Assembly (NCBI GenBank): GCA_002286855.1
Contig: NRSV01000005.1
Location: 124,001 to 188,000, forward strand
Length of the DNA stretch: 64,000 nt
From: Bipolaris cookei
Lineage: Eukaryota; Ascomycota; Dothideomycetes; Pleosporales; Pleosporaceae
Direction of reading: 5' to 3'
The notes under the pieces were generated by a model. The model made no database searches. It was not told the DNA's origin and was given only the letters and a program-made list of their open reading frames with translations. This document shows positions 44,059 to 53,982 of the stretch, piece after piece (within the stretch, counting starts at the first letter, position 1; each line of letters begins with the position of its first letter). Position numbers and translations under genes: made by a program.

Positions 44059-44751
44059 ATGTCCTGGAACTATTTATCGAGAACTTCCAGATGTATCTGG
44101 ACCCACTACTCTTCAGTTATGACTACAATTCCACCCTTGTCGGATTTTTTGAATGTGATGTTCACGGGAGAACATCTTTTTGAAATAATCAGATTGGGGA
44201 ACTCAGCTAGAAAACGGCTAGCAATTGTAACTGCAAGTCATGGACAGTGCGAAATCCCCCCTTATCTTTGGTTCATTCATCCTCGCTATCTCATACAGTT
44301 TGTCGCACTCGGACAACAAGCTCAAATGGACCAGGATGCTCAACGTGTGATTGGACTAGAAGATGCGATGCGTGTATTATCATTTGAACGCAAATCCAGA
44401 AGTTTCCATACACCCATTTCAGACTTTTCATCTACACCGGCAACAGCAAAACCTATAACCCAAGATATGACTACCACTGGACATAGCCATGGTATCACCA
44501 GTGACCTACGAGTGTTGAAAGGCAAAGAATATGTAACTATGGATGTCGCTATCTGGATAATCGATCATCTACGGTGTGTGGAGGGGTATTGTACAAGATG
44601 TAGTCACGGTGTTACTGTGAATGAGTACGGAGGAGGCTACTTTCACAGTACGGACATTAGCAATACAACGTCAGAGGCTCACACAGATATAAAAGCCGAC
44701 TATGCTATCACATACAATTCACAAGGTGGTCTGTCGCTTTATCAGATGTAA
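44059..44751 (+). CDS. Hypothetical protein, about 210-230 aa
   Basis: From about residue 30 the frame looks genuine (FTGEHLFEIIRLGNSARKRL; EIPPYLWFIHPRYLIQFV; DVAIWIIDHLRCVEGYCTRC). The start is uncertain: an ATG at 44052 opens a different, also plausible frame of about 43 codons (MVYVLELFIENFQMYLDPLL), so an intron or a frameshift may separate them. No family recognised. It is convergent with the captain gene. Confidence 0.4.
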   Translation: MSWNYLSRTSRCIWTHYSSVMTTIPPLSDFLNVMFTGEHLFEIIRLGNSARKRLAIVTASHGQCEIPPYLWFIHPRYLIQFVALGQQAQMDQDAQRVIGLEDAMRVLSFERKSRSFHTPISDFSSTPATAKPITQDMTTTGHSHGITSDLRVLKGKEYVTMDVAIWIIDHLRCVEGYCTRCSHGVTVNEYGGGYFHSTDISNTTSEAHTDIKADYAITYNSQGGLSLYQM

Positions 44752-44895
44752 ACTAGTCTTATTCATATTCTACATGATAAACAAAATATTAACCCTATAT
44801 CATAGCCTTAGTTCATGAGAAACTATAGAACAAGCGTACTAATTAATTACGTAGAGGAGACAATTTGCAGTTACTAAGGTTTAGTTCTACATAGA

Positions 44896-47481
44896 CTAGC
44901 CTCTGAGGTCCTTCAATAACATTTCTCTCGGTTTCAGTGTCTTTTTCTGCCTCTTTCTCGCGGACGTTTCTTGTATCCCTAGCCACGCTTCATGCTCTGA
45001 ATCCTCAGTATCTGATGGTACAAAGAGAGACTCTTTCACAGAAGGGGGGCGCTGGGTTGTAAAGCTTTCCGTACCAAACAAATCCACTGTGATACTGTGG
45101 TCATCGTAGAAGTGATGAATGAGGTCTGCCCAGACATAAGAATTCTCTTGCGAGCAAATTGGATGGGGACAATGATGGGACTCTCCCTCACGCCTTATTT
45201 CCATCAAGTGCTTTTTTAGGTGGTCTTTGAAATCTTCCGAGCTTGTGAATGCTGTAACAACTTTCTCATATTCCCCCCACCTAACCCAGCATGAGTTTGC
45301 CAGGCAGAACGGGCATCTTCCTGCTGATACAACAATACTTCGAAGCCTAAGAATCCCACAGTACGTATCAATTTCGTCAAAATGATCTTTCAAATGTACT
45401 CGAATGTCTTCAAGCTTATCGAACCAGATATTACATCGATGGCAGAGACGTGGTCGCCATGACATTTCGGCTGATAGCATCCTTCGTGTAGAGGCACATG
45501 TCACTACATGCTGCTGCTGATGTTTGTGGGCCATTCTATAGATACATTAGCTACTGTGTCAGTTTATAGGAGTAGTGGAATTTACGTAGTAAAATCTTTC
45601 CTGCAGAATCGACATTCCGTTCTCTTATCTGTGAGTCGACGCGGTTCGGTACCTGGATACCAGGCTGCTGGATGTTCGTAGTTCTTACTGGCTAAGCACG
45701 AAAGGCTATCCAATATCGGAGACGCTCGCAAACTGTACTCGGTAGGCAGTGCAGCTTCTTTGATAAGTTTCCGATGGGGGTCGTATTGCATCATGATAGC
45801 GTTTAATGTTGTAGGTTCATCCAATTTGCCAAAACGCTCAACAGATTTGGGGATTTTGCTTTGCATTGGGGGCTCTGGCGCGATAACGGTGACGTAAGTC
45901 TCTGTCCACGATTTTTGTAATGCCTTCCAAGCCTGCTTTCGTGCCCGCTTGCCACAGACGTCTTTACTGGCCTCGCCCTCCCATGTCAAGCGTCTCCAGT
46001 TGGCAAGGAACTCTTGGTGCTCTCGTGATGGTAGGCGTGAGGGTAATCTTTTGAGCCTGCGGTTGCGGCGCAATGTTTGAACGTCAAAACCTGCGTCCGC
46101 TTTACCGCGCAGAACAATGCCTTTTATATCTACAGCTGAAATATCGGACTGGTAATATTGCTGATATATAGCATCACTTGAGTGACCCAAAAGTTGGTTT
46201 CTTGAATTGGTCGATACGCTGGATGATTCTGCGAAAGATTAGGGCCATAATCCGAGACGTTGAGATTCATTTACCATCAAGCTTGTTCGCAGTACCCCTT
46301 CTTATATCGTAGGGACGGATATATTCCATATACCCTGCTCTCTGGCTAAGGGACTTGAGTTTGTACCACCAACTCGAATATGGCATGGTGCCTCCGCGTC
46401 GCGTTACCAAGAAGGGTTTTCCGTGCATCTCAGCTTTGAATGGAAAGACTCGTACGTCTTCGCCACCGTCCAGCTTCAAACTTTCAAGATCAGATCGGCT
46501 TTTTATTGAAACGAATGCATCATCTGCAAGCGCCAATGCAAGAAAAGACGTAACGGGGCAGTAGATCATGCTCTCGTCCTCCGTCCAGAGGGTACGCAAC
46601 CTGAATTTTCGTCAGCGCTGTTTATGATGGACTTTGAGAGACTCACTTTGCATCCAACATTTGTTTTTCTCCTTTTCTCCATCCTTGTCGTAGTACTAGG
46701 CCAAATTTTTCCTGCCCATCTTTTACGCGGATGAGTAAAAACTCGACATCCTCGTATTTTAGATGGATGTCAGGGTAGTATCCCGTAGGGACAAACGCGC
46801 CAGGCCGGCCTCCCGTGAACATGTGTATCTGCAGTAGAAAGGCGGTCTGCACACGTTCGCGTTCCCACTCAAATTCGTCAGCGTCGTGACACCAAAGCTG
46901 TTTCATAAGATTTGTGAACACAACCAAGTCACATAAACCTTTTTTCACTCTCTCTGTCGTTAAACAAAGTTCCTGAGTGAGGTTTGTTCGTATCCACTAC
47001 ATTTGTTAGATTACGCTGTCTCCCTCAAAAGATACTACCCACTTACTGCGAGTACATCTGTGTTGACTTGAGTAGGTACACGATTTCCTGTTACTTGGAG
47101 AATAACTGATTGAACTCTAGCCCAGACAACCTCGCAAGAGACAACGCTCACTTGTGCTTGGATTCGTCCTTCAGAACTCCCAGCCCACCAATGTAAGAAT
47201 TGCTTAAGTTGGTGGACATCAGGCACATGTGACCCTGGCTGCAGCAGAGAAGGTCTGCCGGTGTATGCGCAGTATCTGATCCACTTTAGTATCTTAGGCA
47301 AGTAGATTATGTCTGATATAGAGGGTTCATACTCGTCCCATAGTTTCTGTGCGTCCTTGTAGTTCCTGTCTGTTGATGCAGCTAGCCTTTTCTTACATTG
47401 CTTGTACGACTGGGCTAGCAAAGCGTCTGCTGTCAGGCCTTTTCGTTGAAGATTTGCTGATCTCTTAGTTGGTTTGCCCAT
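44896..47481 (-). CDS. DUF3435 tyrosine recombinase (Starship captain), 797 aa, C2H2 fingers
   Basis: Five exons: 47481-47047, 46996-46647, 46600-46275, 46228-45586, 45535-44896; introns of 46-52 nt with canonical ends, 2394 coding bases. The N-terminal 145 aa hold the core-binding part (KRLAASTDRNYKDAQKLWDE). The catalytic set is R209 (TGGRPGA), R362/R363 (YDIRRG), H386 (LLGHSSD) and Y395/Y396 (AIYQQYY), the R-R-H-Y pattern of DUF3435 enzymes. From about residue 575 come Cys2His2-type fingers: CRFCRKDF...H, LCHRCNIWFDKL...HLKDH, CPHPIC...H. Such enzymes move Starships. No stop or frameshift, so it looks functional. It is the rightmost intact cargo-side gene and reads leftward. Confidence 0.9.
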
Positions 47482-48263
47482 GATTGCAAGTAATACTACA
47501 AAAGAAGTGGTATAATCTTGTATATGTAGGTGAAATATCTGATTCTTCTAGGATGTAGCCTTGCAGGATGTGGCACTGTCGACGTTATTGTCTGACCTCG
47601 CATTGACGGCCGCACTTTCGTTAGCCTGATGAAAAGAGGCCTGCTTTTTCTTTCAGTACACGGGCGCTACCTGAGTAAGCAAACCTCTTGTAAGATATTG
47701 ATAATAAGGGTAGAGTACACCGCCTCACAAAGTACAATCCTTGTAGTCAATGTAAGGACAGTGTCGAGCTCCAAACTTGGATTTGGGAAGCTAAATGTTG
47801 TAGAAGGCTCACGTGTAGCTTATCTTCCCATCATTGCGTTGTTCGCCGTCTTGCGTCATCAAAACCGTAGATGTGTTGCCATATTCGGAATACGTATGAA
47901 GATGAGCGGATAGGAGGCCAACAAACAAATATCAAATTTTGGGACCAGAGTCCCCTCCATAAGGCAAAACATAAACGGTATCTGATATGAAATTTAGATC
48001 GTCTATCTTCTTCAAAACGGTAGTTCTCACTATTGTATGTCACTAAAGAGCTCGTCACGTGAGTTTTTTTGAGAGAGCATTTCAGATTTTGCTTTACATA
48101 ATGAGAAAACAGTAACATCACCGCGTGAAACGCGAAAACATATGTGTCTAAATTGAATTACTATTATAACTGTTGTATCTAATGCACATAACTTGTGTAT
48201 ACGTTCTCTGATTACGCGTGATAGGAAACCGAAAACCGTAATCGCAATATCACATAACTAACT
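47482..48263. promoter_or_regulatory. Captain upstream region
   Basis: No coding sequence. Expected to hold the captain promoter and, if the Starship model is right, to be subterminal element sequence. An imperfect inverted pair GATTAC...GTAATC near 48210-48243 may be a decayed first unit of the adjacent repeat array. Confidence 0.45.
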
Positions 48264-48578
48264 GAGATTCCAAAAACGGAATCTCGGACTACACACGATG
48301 AGACAATATCACATAGATAAAAGCCTAGAAAAACAAAATCAAAATAACATAACCGGAATTCGAAGAAAGGAAATCTAAGATTACACAGGAAGAGCTAACA
48401 TCGTGTGAGTAGAGGTCTGGAAAAAGAAAACTAAAATGATACAACCGAGATTCCAAAAAAGGAAATTTTGGACTATACACGAAGAGCAGATATTACGTAA
48501 GAAGAAGCCTCAAAAAATAGAATTGAAATGATCGAACCAAAATTCCAAAATAGGAAATTTTGGACTACGCACGAAGCA
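48264..48578. repeat. 92-bp tandem repeat array with hairpins (candidate Starship 5' end)
   Basis: Three full units (48264-48354, 48355-48446, 48447-48538) and a partial fourth to about 48578. Each opens with an inverted repeat such as GAGATTCC-AAAAAC-GGAATCTC (48264-48285) or AAAATTCC...GGAAATTTT and is followed by GGACTACACACGA-like sequence. The units are 91-92 bp and diverged by substitution. Position just outside the captain suggests recombinase-binding terminal repeats. Confidence 0.6.
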
Positions 48579-49250
48579 TTATAGTCAACTCTATATTCTT
48601 AAGATAAATACAATATCAATTAATTTAACCTCCACTCTCTATATTTTGGCTTAGATCAAGTGTAGTATCTGTTCTTTTCAGTTTAATCTCTGAAACGTGA
48701 CTACGGTCACATTCAAGATTATTCTTATTTTTGCAACTAGTGGACGGCTCCCTGGGCTTGCTCATAGTCGTCCTCACAGTGTCGTCCGTATCGCACTACC
48801 TCGGACTGACGCGAATCTTTTTCATTGAGACTTCGGGCTGGCTCCCGTTACTTGAGGAAGAAGTTCGTCATTACAAATTCAATACAGATAACGATACACT
48901 TCACAATACACGTTCCTGAGGCTTCTCCTATCTTCTGCATAGGCTGCGCCTCACGCCGCGTAAGCTCAACATACCTGATTGGCATCTATGCATTCATCTG
49001 CAACGCCGCTTGCATCGTATCAAACCATATTAATACCGATCGACAGTGATGTCCAATAGTGCAGTGGAGATTAGTTAACAATTTCTAATGAGATGAGATG
49101 TAGAAGCGCTGTGCTGCTGCTTAAATCCTCGTTCGGCTGCTTTTAAGCGCCATTACTCAGACCTGCGCGCTGCCTCCGCTTGCTGCTTCTGCTACTCACT
49201 AATGTCCATTGCCTTTTGTTACCGTTTTCGGAAAAGACCTGGCTACTGCA
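48579..49250. other. Probable transition out of the element
   Basis: No intact gene; a 62-codon frame at 48731 has a hydrophobic start but no support. The Starship 5' limit should lie within or just before this interval; no direct repeat was recognised. Confidence 0.3.
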
Positions 49251-49608
49251 ATGGCTAAGAATAACCAGTCTGCTATAGGATGGATCTGCCCTCTCCCGTT
49301 AGAGAAAGAGTCTGCAAGGCTGGCGCTGAACGAAGAGTATTCGCAAGACGAGGTATAGTACTAGAACACATACTACCTAGGCGGCCAGATTAGAAAACAT
49401 AAGGTCATTATTAGCGTACAGTAAAGGATAGGAACAGCTAGCAGCTAGTTAGTACCATAATCCTTACTAAGAAGATGCGCGCTAGGTTCCCCAATATTAG
49501 GTATTTCCTATTAGCATCGCTGGCGGCATGCCTCGCTATAGACTAGCTGGTGTAGTCTTAGAGATCGTGCTTAGCGACTTAGTGATTAATTCTCCTCGAG
49601 GTAACTAT
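49251..49608 (+). pseudogene. Relic of an NLR-type nucleoside-phosphorylase domain
   Basis: Starts with an ATG and reads GWICPLPLEKESARLALNEE, close to the GWICALP...A-R-x-x-L-D-E-E opening of the PNP/UDP phosphorylase domain at the N-terminus of fungal NLR-like proteins. After two stops, YYLGGQIRKHKVIIS, IAGGMPRYRLAG and INSPRGNY match the domain in shifting frames. Many TAG/TAA stops fit RIP. It is cut at 49609 by sequence starting TGTGATGGGC, like the solo LTR at 62287. Confidence 0.55.
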
Positions 49609-50111
49609 TGTGATGGGCTGGACTGCCTATCACAGTACAGATGGCGGCGGCTATCTTATGTATCAACTACACAAGGATATTAGCAGCTCTGATATCTTGT
49701 GCTAGCCTTTTTGGCGCGGTGGGCGCGTTGTAGTTGCGTACACAGTCTAATAGGACTCGACCTGTTACAACTATAGCGGGATATTGTAGTACGATAAAGG
49801 CGCGTAGGAGGGTTAAGGGCGACTAAACCTTCACGGACATAATAACAGCGTTCTAGGTAGCCTGATAGCCGCGGTTGATAACTTTTACGTAGAAGGCTAT
49901 GTAATGGGCTGAACGCCCTTCGCCTCCTATACTCGTCTACGACCTCGTTAACTCTACCTACCTGACCTGATTATTGCTCTAGCAACTAGCATTTTATATA
50001 GATATGCTACGTAGCCGAGAGCTTAGCTCCCTATCGAATACAATCTGGTTATCTTAGCCTGTCTAATTGTGCTCCTAAGCTTAAGACTACTCCATGGAGT
50101 CGCGCTCCTTA

Positions 50112-52216
50112 GGGTGGGTGGACACGTCGTGCCCACGGACACGTCATGCACGCGCGGCCTCACCAAAACTACCTCAAAAACGAGGCTGTAGAGCCACACC
50201 GAAAGGATATTATCACAATGTTTTTAAGTGGTGAGATTAATAGGCCTTGATATATATATAGCTATAGAAATCGAATTGGAGTTCTAATTACACGGCCGCG
50301 ACGCGAGGTTGGAGGTGGTGAGCCTGCAGCACCTCCCTGAGGCTCCTCATCACCTTTAGGCCTCGCGATAGGCCTCTTTTTTCGAATAGCCTTCGTAGGA
50401 ACCTTAAAGCTCCTCCTCTTACCCTTTTGAGAAGTTTTAATGGCTTTTTCAAGTTGTTTTGCAACCTTGCGAGCCGCGATCCTTGAGGCCTTTTCAATAG
50501 CCTTCTCCTTCTCTCTGCCTTAATAGGCTCACTGTAAGCCTCGCCTGACGCCTCTGTTCCTTCTCCCTCACCTCCGCCTGCCTTGCCTCATCACGTTGCC
50601 TTGCTGTTTCGGCCTTTTGGAGTTGTAGCTGCTCCTCCTCCTCCTGGAGTCGTAGGCGATCGCGCGCCTCCTTCACCTTCCTTGGAGACCAGAATACAGC
50701 TCCACCCTGATACTCCTCAGCCTCCTGCAGAGGCAGAGGCTTCCCTCGCTTCCTTCGTAGTCTCTCGTTAGTTAGAGCCTCTTGTAGGCCCTTAACCTCA
50801 TGCTCAAGGAGCGTTTTTGAGGCTGAGATTTGGTGGAAGGCTTGGCTGAGCTTTTGAGCTCGCTTGTCTCCTCGATCCTTCACTACCTCACGCAGTAGGC
50901 GTTCAGTTTTCCTCCAATTAGAGGCACTTAGCACAGAGGACTCACTATCGCTTGATAGAATAAGGTTATCATCAAAGCGTTGCAGTATAACCTCAGGATC
51001 TAAGGGCGAGAGGCCTGCAGCCTCGAAGGCTTTTTTGATCGTTGTTTCCTTAAAGGAGGCCTGCCAGGCTCAGTAGAAGAGGGGTAGGAAATCGTTATTA
51101 CTCATAGATACGAGGCCTTGGCTCCTATCCATAAAGGCAGAAACCTCGTTTGAGTACACTGTTGAGAGAGGCTTAAACATGCAGACGTCAAGAGGCTGTA
51201 ACGTATGGGTTGAGTGAGAAGGAAATACTGCGAGGAGGATCTTATTTTGATTACAGTAGCTAATAAAATCCATTGTAAGGTGAGATCCATGGCCATCAAC
51301 AACCAGTAATCGATAGGAGGATCGAGCCTTTGCCTTTGTACTGCGATCGAACACCTGTTGAAGCCACGCGAGGCCTATTTCATTATTTGTCCATCCAGAA
51401 GATGATGAGGATATTCGAATCTGATGCAGCTCCTCCTCAAGGGCCTGTATCTAGGAGTCCTGTATTAATCCTGAGGCTGATTGATATATAAGGGCAGACT
51501 CGAGGTAAGATCCATCAGCGCAAATACAAGCTAGTAGCGTTATCTACTTGCGCGAGCTATCTTGTATATTAATCCTTCTCTTTCTAGCCTTGTACAAAGG
51601 CTTACTGAAGATCCTCTTTGAACGCCCTACTCCACCAAGGGAGAAGCCCTTCTCGTCATATTGTAGATAGGACGCGCCTCGACGTGATATTGATCAATTT
51701 TATCGCGTAGGAGGCTGGAATAGAGGCTATACTTCTTTCTTGAATCAGCCTTGTGTCGATTATTATCAAGGCTGATCGTCCACTTTGACAGGAGGCGATC
51801 CGGATAGCGATGCACAAAGCGATCAACCCACTTGAGGCTTATCTCCTTCTTAGCAATCTGCGAGGCAAAGTTCTGCATTATAGCTCGAGTAGGAGGTAGG
51901 CCTCTTCTTGTAAGGCTATCAATGTAGGTTATAAGAGCCTGCTCTTGGTGGGGGTGGGGAATTTGATTGTTTTGATAGCCTATTGTACGCGAGGTAGTGC
52001 AACCTTGGTGTTTTCGGGCGAGCGTAGATCGAACAACACCATACTTTTTAGCAATTTCAGTATACGTAAAAGGCTTTCCAGGCTCTAAGGCCTCGATAGC
52101 TGCAAGCGTAGCCTCAATGTTACTCATGGCGGTAGAGATATTAGGTGATGAAGGAGAGGCGGTTGTGAGGCCACGCGCGCATGACGTGTCCGTGCGCACG
52201 ACGTGTCCACCCACCC
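50112..52216 (-). mobile_element. Degraded pogo-type DNA transposon with 54-bp inverted repeats
   Basis: TA at 50110-50111 and 52217-52218 flank inverted ends beginning GGGTGGGTGGACACGTCGTG, matching over about 54 bp with a few changes. Inside, the minus strand has a CENP-B-like N-terminus (ALEPGKPFTYTEIAKKYGV; ISLKWVDRFVHRYPDR), a broken middle, the second and third catalytic Asp (LLVVDGHGSHLT, LQPLDVCMF) and coiled-coil C-terminal pieces in two frames. Several stops make it non-autonomous now. Confidence 0.8.
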
Positions 52217-52281
52217 TAACGTGTTTCACCACCGAGCGGCGCAGTCTCCTCACTAAAACAACGTCGCAACAATAACACGTG

Positions 52282-53239
52282 ATGTCTCGACAACCACAAC
52301 CTCGTAGAAGCTATACCGAAGCTGATATTCAACCGGTAGTCTCTGAGCTTAGTAAAAATCAAATTCAAAGTATTCGACGGGCTGAAAAAATCTATAACGT
52401 ACCACAAACAACAATACGCCGACGACGCGACGGAAAGCACTCTCGACGCAACTGCGAGCCCAACTGTAAACGCCTAACAAAACTAGAAGAGGAGGCTATT
52501 ACTTAACGCGTAATAGTTGAGGCTGAGCGAGGACTACCCTGTGGGAGAGACGACGTGCGAGATATGGCCAATAGACTGCTCCGAGAGCGTGGCGGAGAGG
52601 AGGTTGGCAAGAACTGAGTTGATAGGTTTGTCCAGCGCAATCCTGAGCTGCGTACGCGCCGGAGCCGTCCATGCGATCACCAGCGAGCTCTCTGCGAAGA
52701 CTCAGCGCTTATTAAGGGCTGGTTCGAGCTAGTTCAGAATACGAAGGCGAAGTACGGTATCGTGGACGAAGATATCTACAACTTCGATGAGACTGGCTTC
52801 GTTATGGGCAAGATTTTATCACAGTCAGTTATTACGGGCTCACACAAACCAGGAAGAACAAAGAAGATGCAGCCAGGCAATCGTGAGTGGGTTACGCTGA
52901 TACAAGGCGTCGGCGCAACAGGGAAGCGTATCTCAGCCTTTCTCATCCTTGCAGGCAACAAAGCGAAAAACTCGCAAGCGGCGCTACGTACAGGCAGAGG
53001 GGTCCCAGAGAGTTGGCCAGGTAGCTGATCAGATCGCTGAGGCAGATGGTGGCAGCTGTAATGAGGGTGCAACGCCTGCGAAGAGGGTGCGCAGTGAACG
53101 GCGCTGCGGGCGTTGCAGCCAAATTGGACACAACTCCCGTACGTTCCAAGTAGAATTAGAGGATATAGAAGATAGCGACGCGTCTAAAGAACAATATCTT
53201 GTTCTACTTAATAAGAAAAATCGCGGTGGTGTTGCGTAA
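52282..53239 (+). pseudogene. Internally deleted zinc-knuckle pogo transposase
   Basis: Reads the CENP-B N-terminus (SIRRAEKIYNVPQTTIRRRR, continuous with QIQ before it), an in-frame TAA, then KAKYGIVDEDIYNFDETGF with the first catalytic Asp and NREWVTLIQGVGATGK. There it jumps to the C-terminal part (RKRRYVQAEGS...CGRCSQIGHNSRT), skipping the second and third Asp. A TGA replaces a Trp codon that is still TGG in the copy at 63420-64000, a RIP-type change. Confidence 0.75.
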
Positions 53240-53245
53240 GAAGTA

Positions 53246-53551
53246 TTGCAATGTTGTTTTGGTGGGGAGACTGCGCAATTCCCTATACTCTCGAGGTTTG
53301 CTATCGACGTTCTAACAATACCAGCGGCAGCGGTAGACTGTGAACGGACTTTCAGCGAGCTTGGTGACATGTTAGGCACGCGGCGACTCCATATAAAGCC
53401 AGAGCTTGTCTCAGCTTTGCAGAGTTTGAAGAGCTGGAGGAGGCTTGGTATACAGCCAACGACTACGTCAACTTTGGGGTTAGCGCTTACACTATCGGAG
53501 GAAGAAATCTCGAAAATACAGGAGCAATTATCTCAGTTTGACGTCAGGTAA
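53246..53551 (+). pseudogene. hAT transposase C-terminal dimerisation domain (fragment)
   Basis: Translation gives FPILSRFAIDVLTIPAAAVD then CERTFSELGDMLGTRR, the hAT dimerisation motif. It is fused directly after the pogo remnant with no intervening gene. Only the last about 100 residues of a hAT transposase remain. Confidence 0.75.
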
Positions 53552-53553
53552 CT

Positions 53554-53593
53554 CAGTTCAGTCAGTCCGGAGCTCTCTGGACTGACTGAACTG
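53554..53593. repeat. 15-bp perfect inverted repeat at the hAT tail
   Basis: CAGTTCAGTCAGTCC (53554-53568) and its exact complement (53579-53593) separated by 10 bases. CAG-starting ends are usual for hAT elements, so this may be two termini in head-to-head contact. Confidence 0.6.
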
Positions 53594-53629
53594 ACTGATA
53601 GCAATTCTGCTATCCTGTGCTCTCTAAGA

Positions 53630-53772
53630 TGGCGTTTGATCTGTTTAGTTGTCCTGCAATGAGTGCTAAGTGTGAGCGGGTATTCTCACAGGCAAAGGTC
53701 ATCACAGATGAACAAAATCGGCTCAATTCAGGGACTGTAGCGGTAATTGAGTGTCAAAAGCACCTTCTTTGA
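53630..53772 (+). pseudogene. Second hAT C-terminal fragment
   Basis: Reads MAFDLFSCPAMSAKCERVFS then QAKVITDEQNRL, again the hAT dimerisation motif (CERVFS) but from a different hAT family than the one at 53246. Ends at a stop just before the Copia insertion. Confidence 0.6.
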
Positions 53773-53800
53773 ACTGGTATGCTCCTGTAGATTAGTATAG

Positions 53801-53889
53801 TGTCGCAGACTATGCAAGGATATATCGATATGAGTTACATCCGATGTTATGCCAGGACATATCGATATATCCTTGCATAGTCTGCGACA
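53801..53889. repeat. 89-bp near-perfect palindrome at the Copia 3' end
   Basis: Arms 53801-53831 and 53859-53889 are exact 31-base complements around a 27-base loop. From 53801 the first about 62 bases equal the 5' LTR start read outward-in from 58023, so the LTR start has been copied in inverted orientation. Confidence 0.85.
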
Positions 53890-53982
53890 CACCCCCTCAG
53901 ATCTCACTCTGCTTCAGATGAGGTCTGGCCTTCATCATAGCTCATGCTTTCATCTTCATCTGGATCAATCTGTGATGTGATA

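Larger units (their letters stand above)
1980..48600 (-). mobile_element. Probable Starship giant transposon (limits approximate)
   Basis: The DUF3435 tyrosine recombinase at 44896-47481 on the minus strand is placed as a Starship captain would be: outermost gene at one end, reading into the element. Left of it lie about 45 kb of largely intact genes, including DUF3723, patatin-RING and ferric reductase families that are known recurrent Starship accessories. Right of about 48.6 kb the sequence becomes decayed transposons. The 5' limit is placed after the 92-bp repeat array; the 3' limit is only a guess based on the change from decayed to intact sequence near 1.7-2.0 kb, and the element could extend beyond the window. 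No flanking direct repeat was identified. A LINE and a pogo element are nested inside. Confidence 0.55.

Noticed and set aside
48264..48578. Array read as a CRISPR
   Set aside because: Units are contiguous 91-92 bp repeats without unique spacers, and the genome is eukaryotic.
48731..48919. Short frame right of the 92-bp array as a gene
   Set aside because: 62 codons, no family, adjacent sequence decayed.
50494..50934. Gln/Arg/Glu-rich 146-codon frame as a separate gene
   Set aside because: It lies inside the pogo element between its inverted repeats and is the coiled-coil C-terminus of that transposase.
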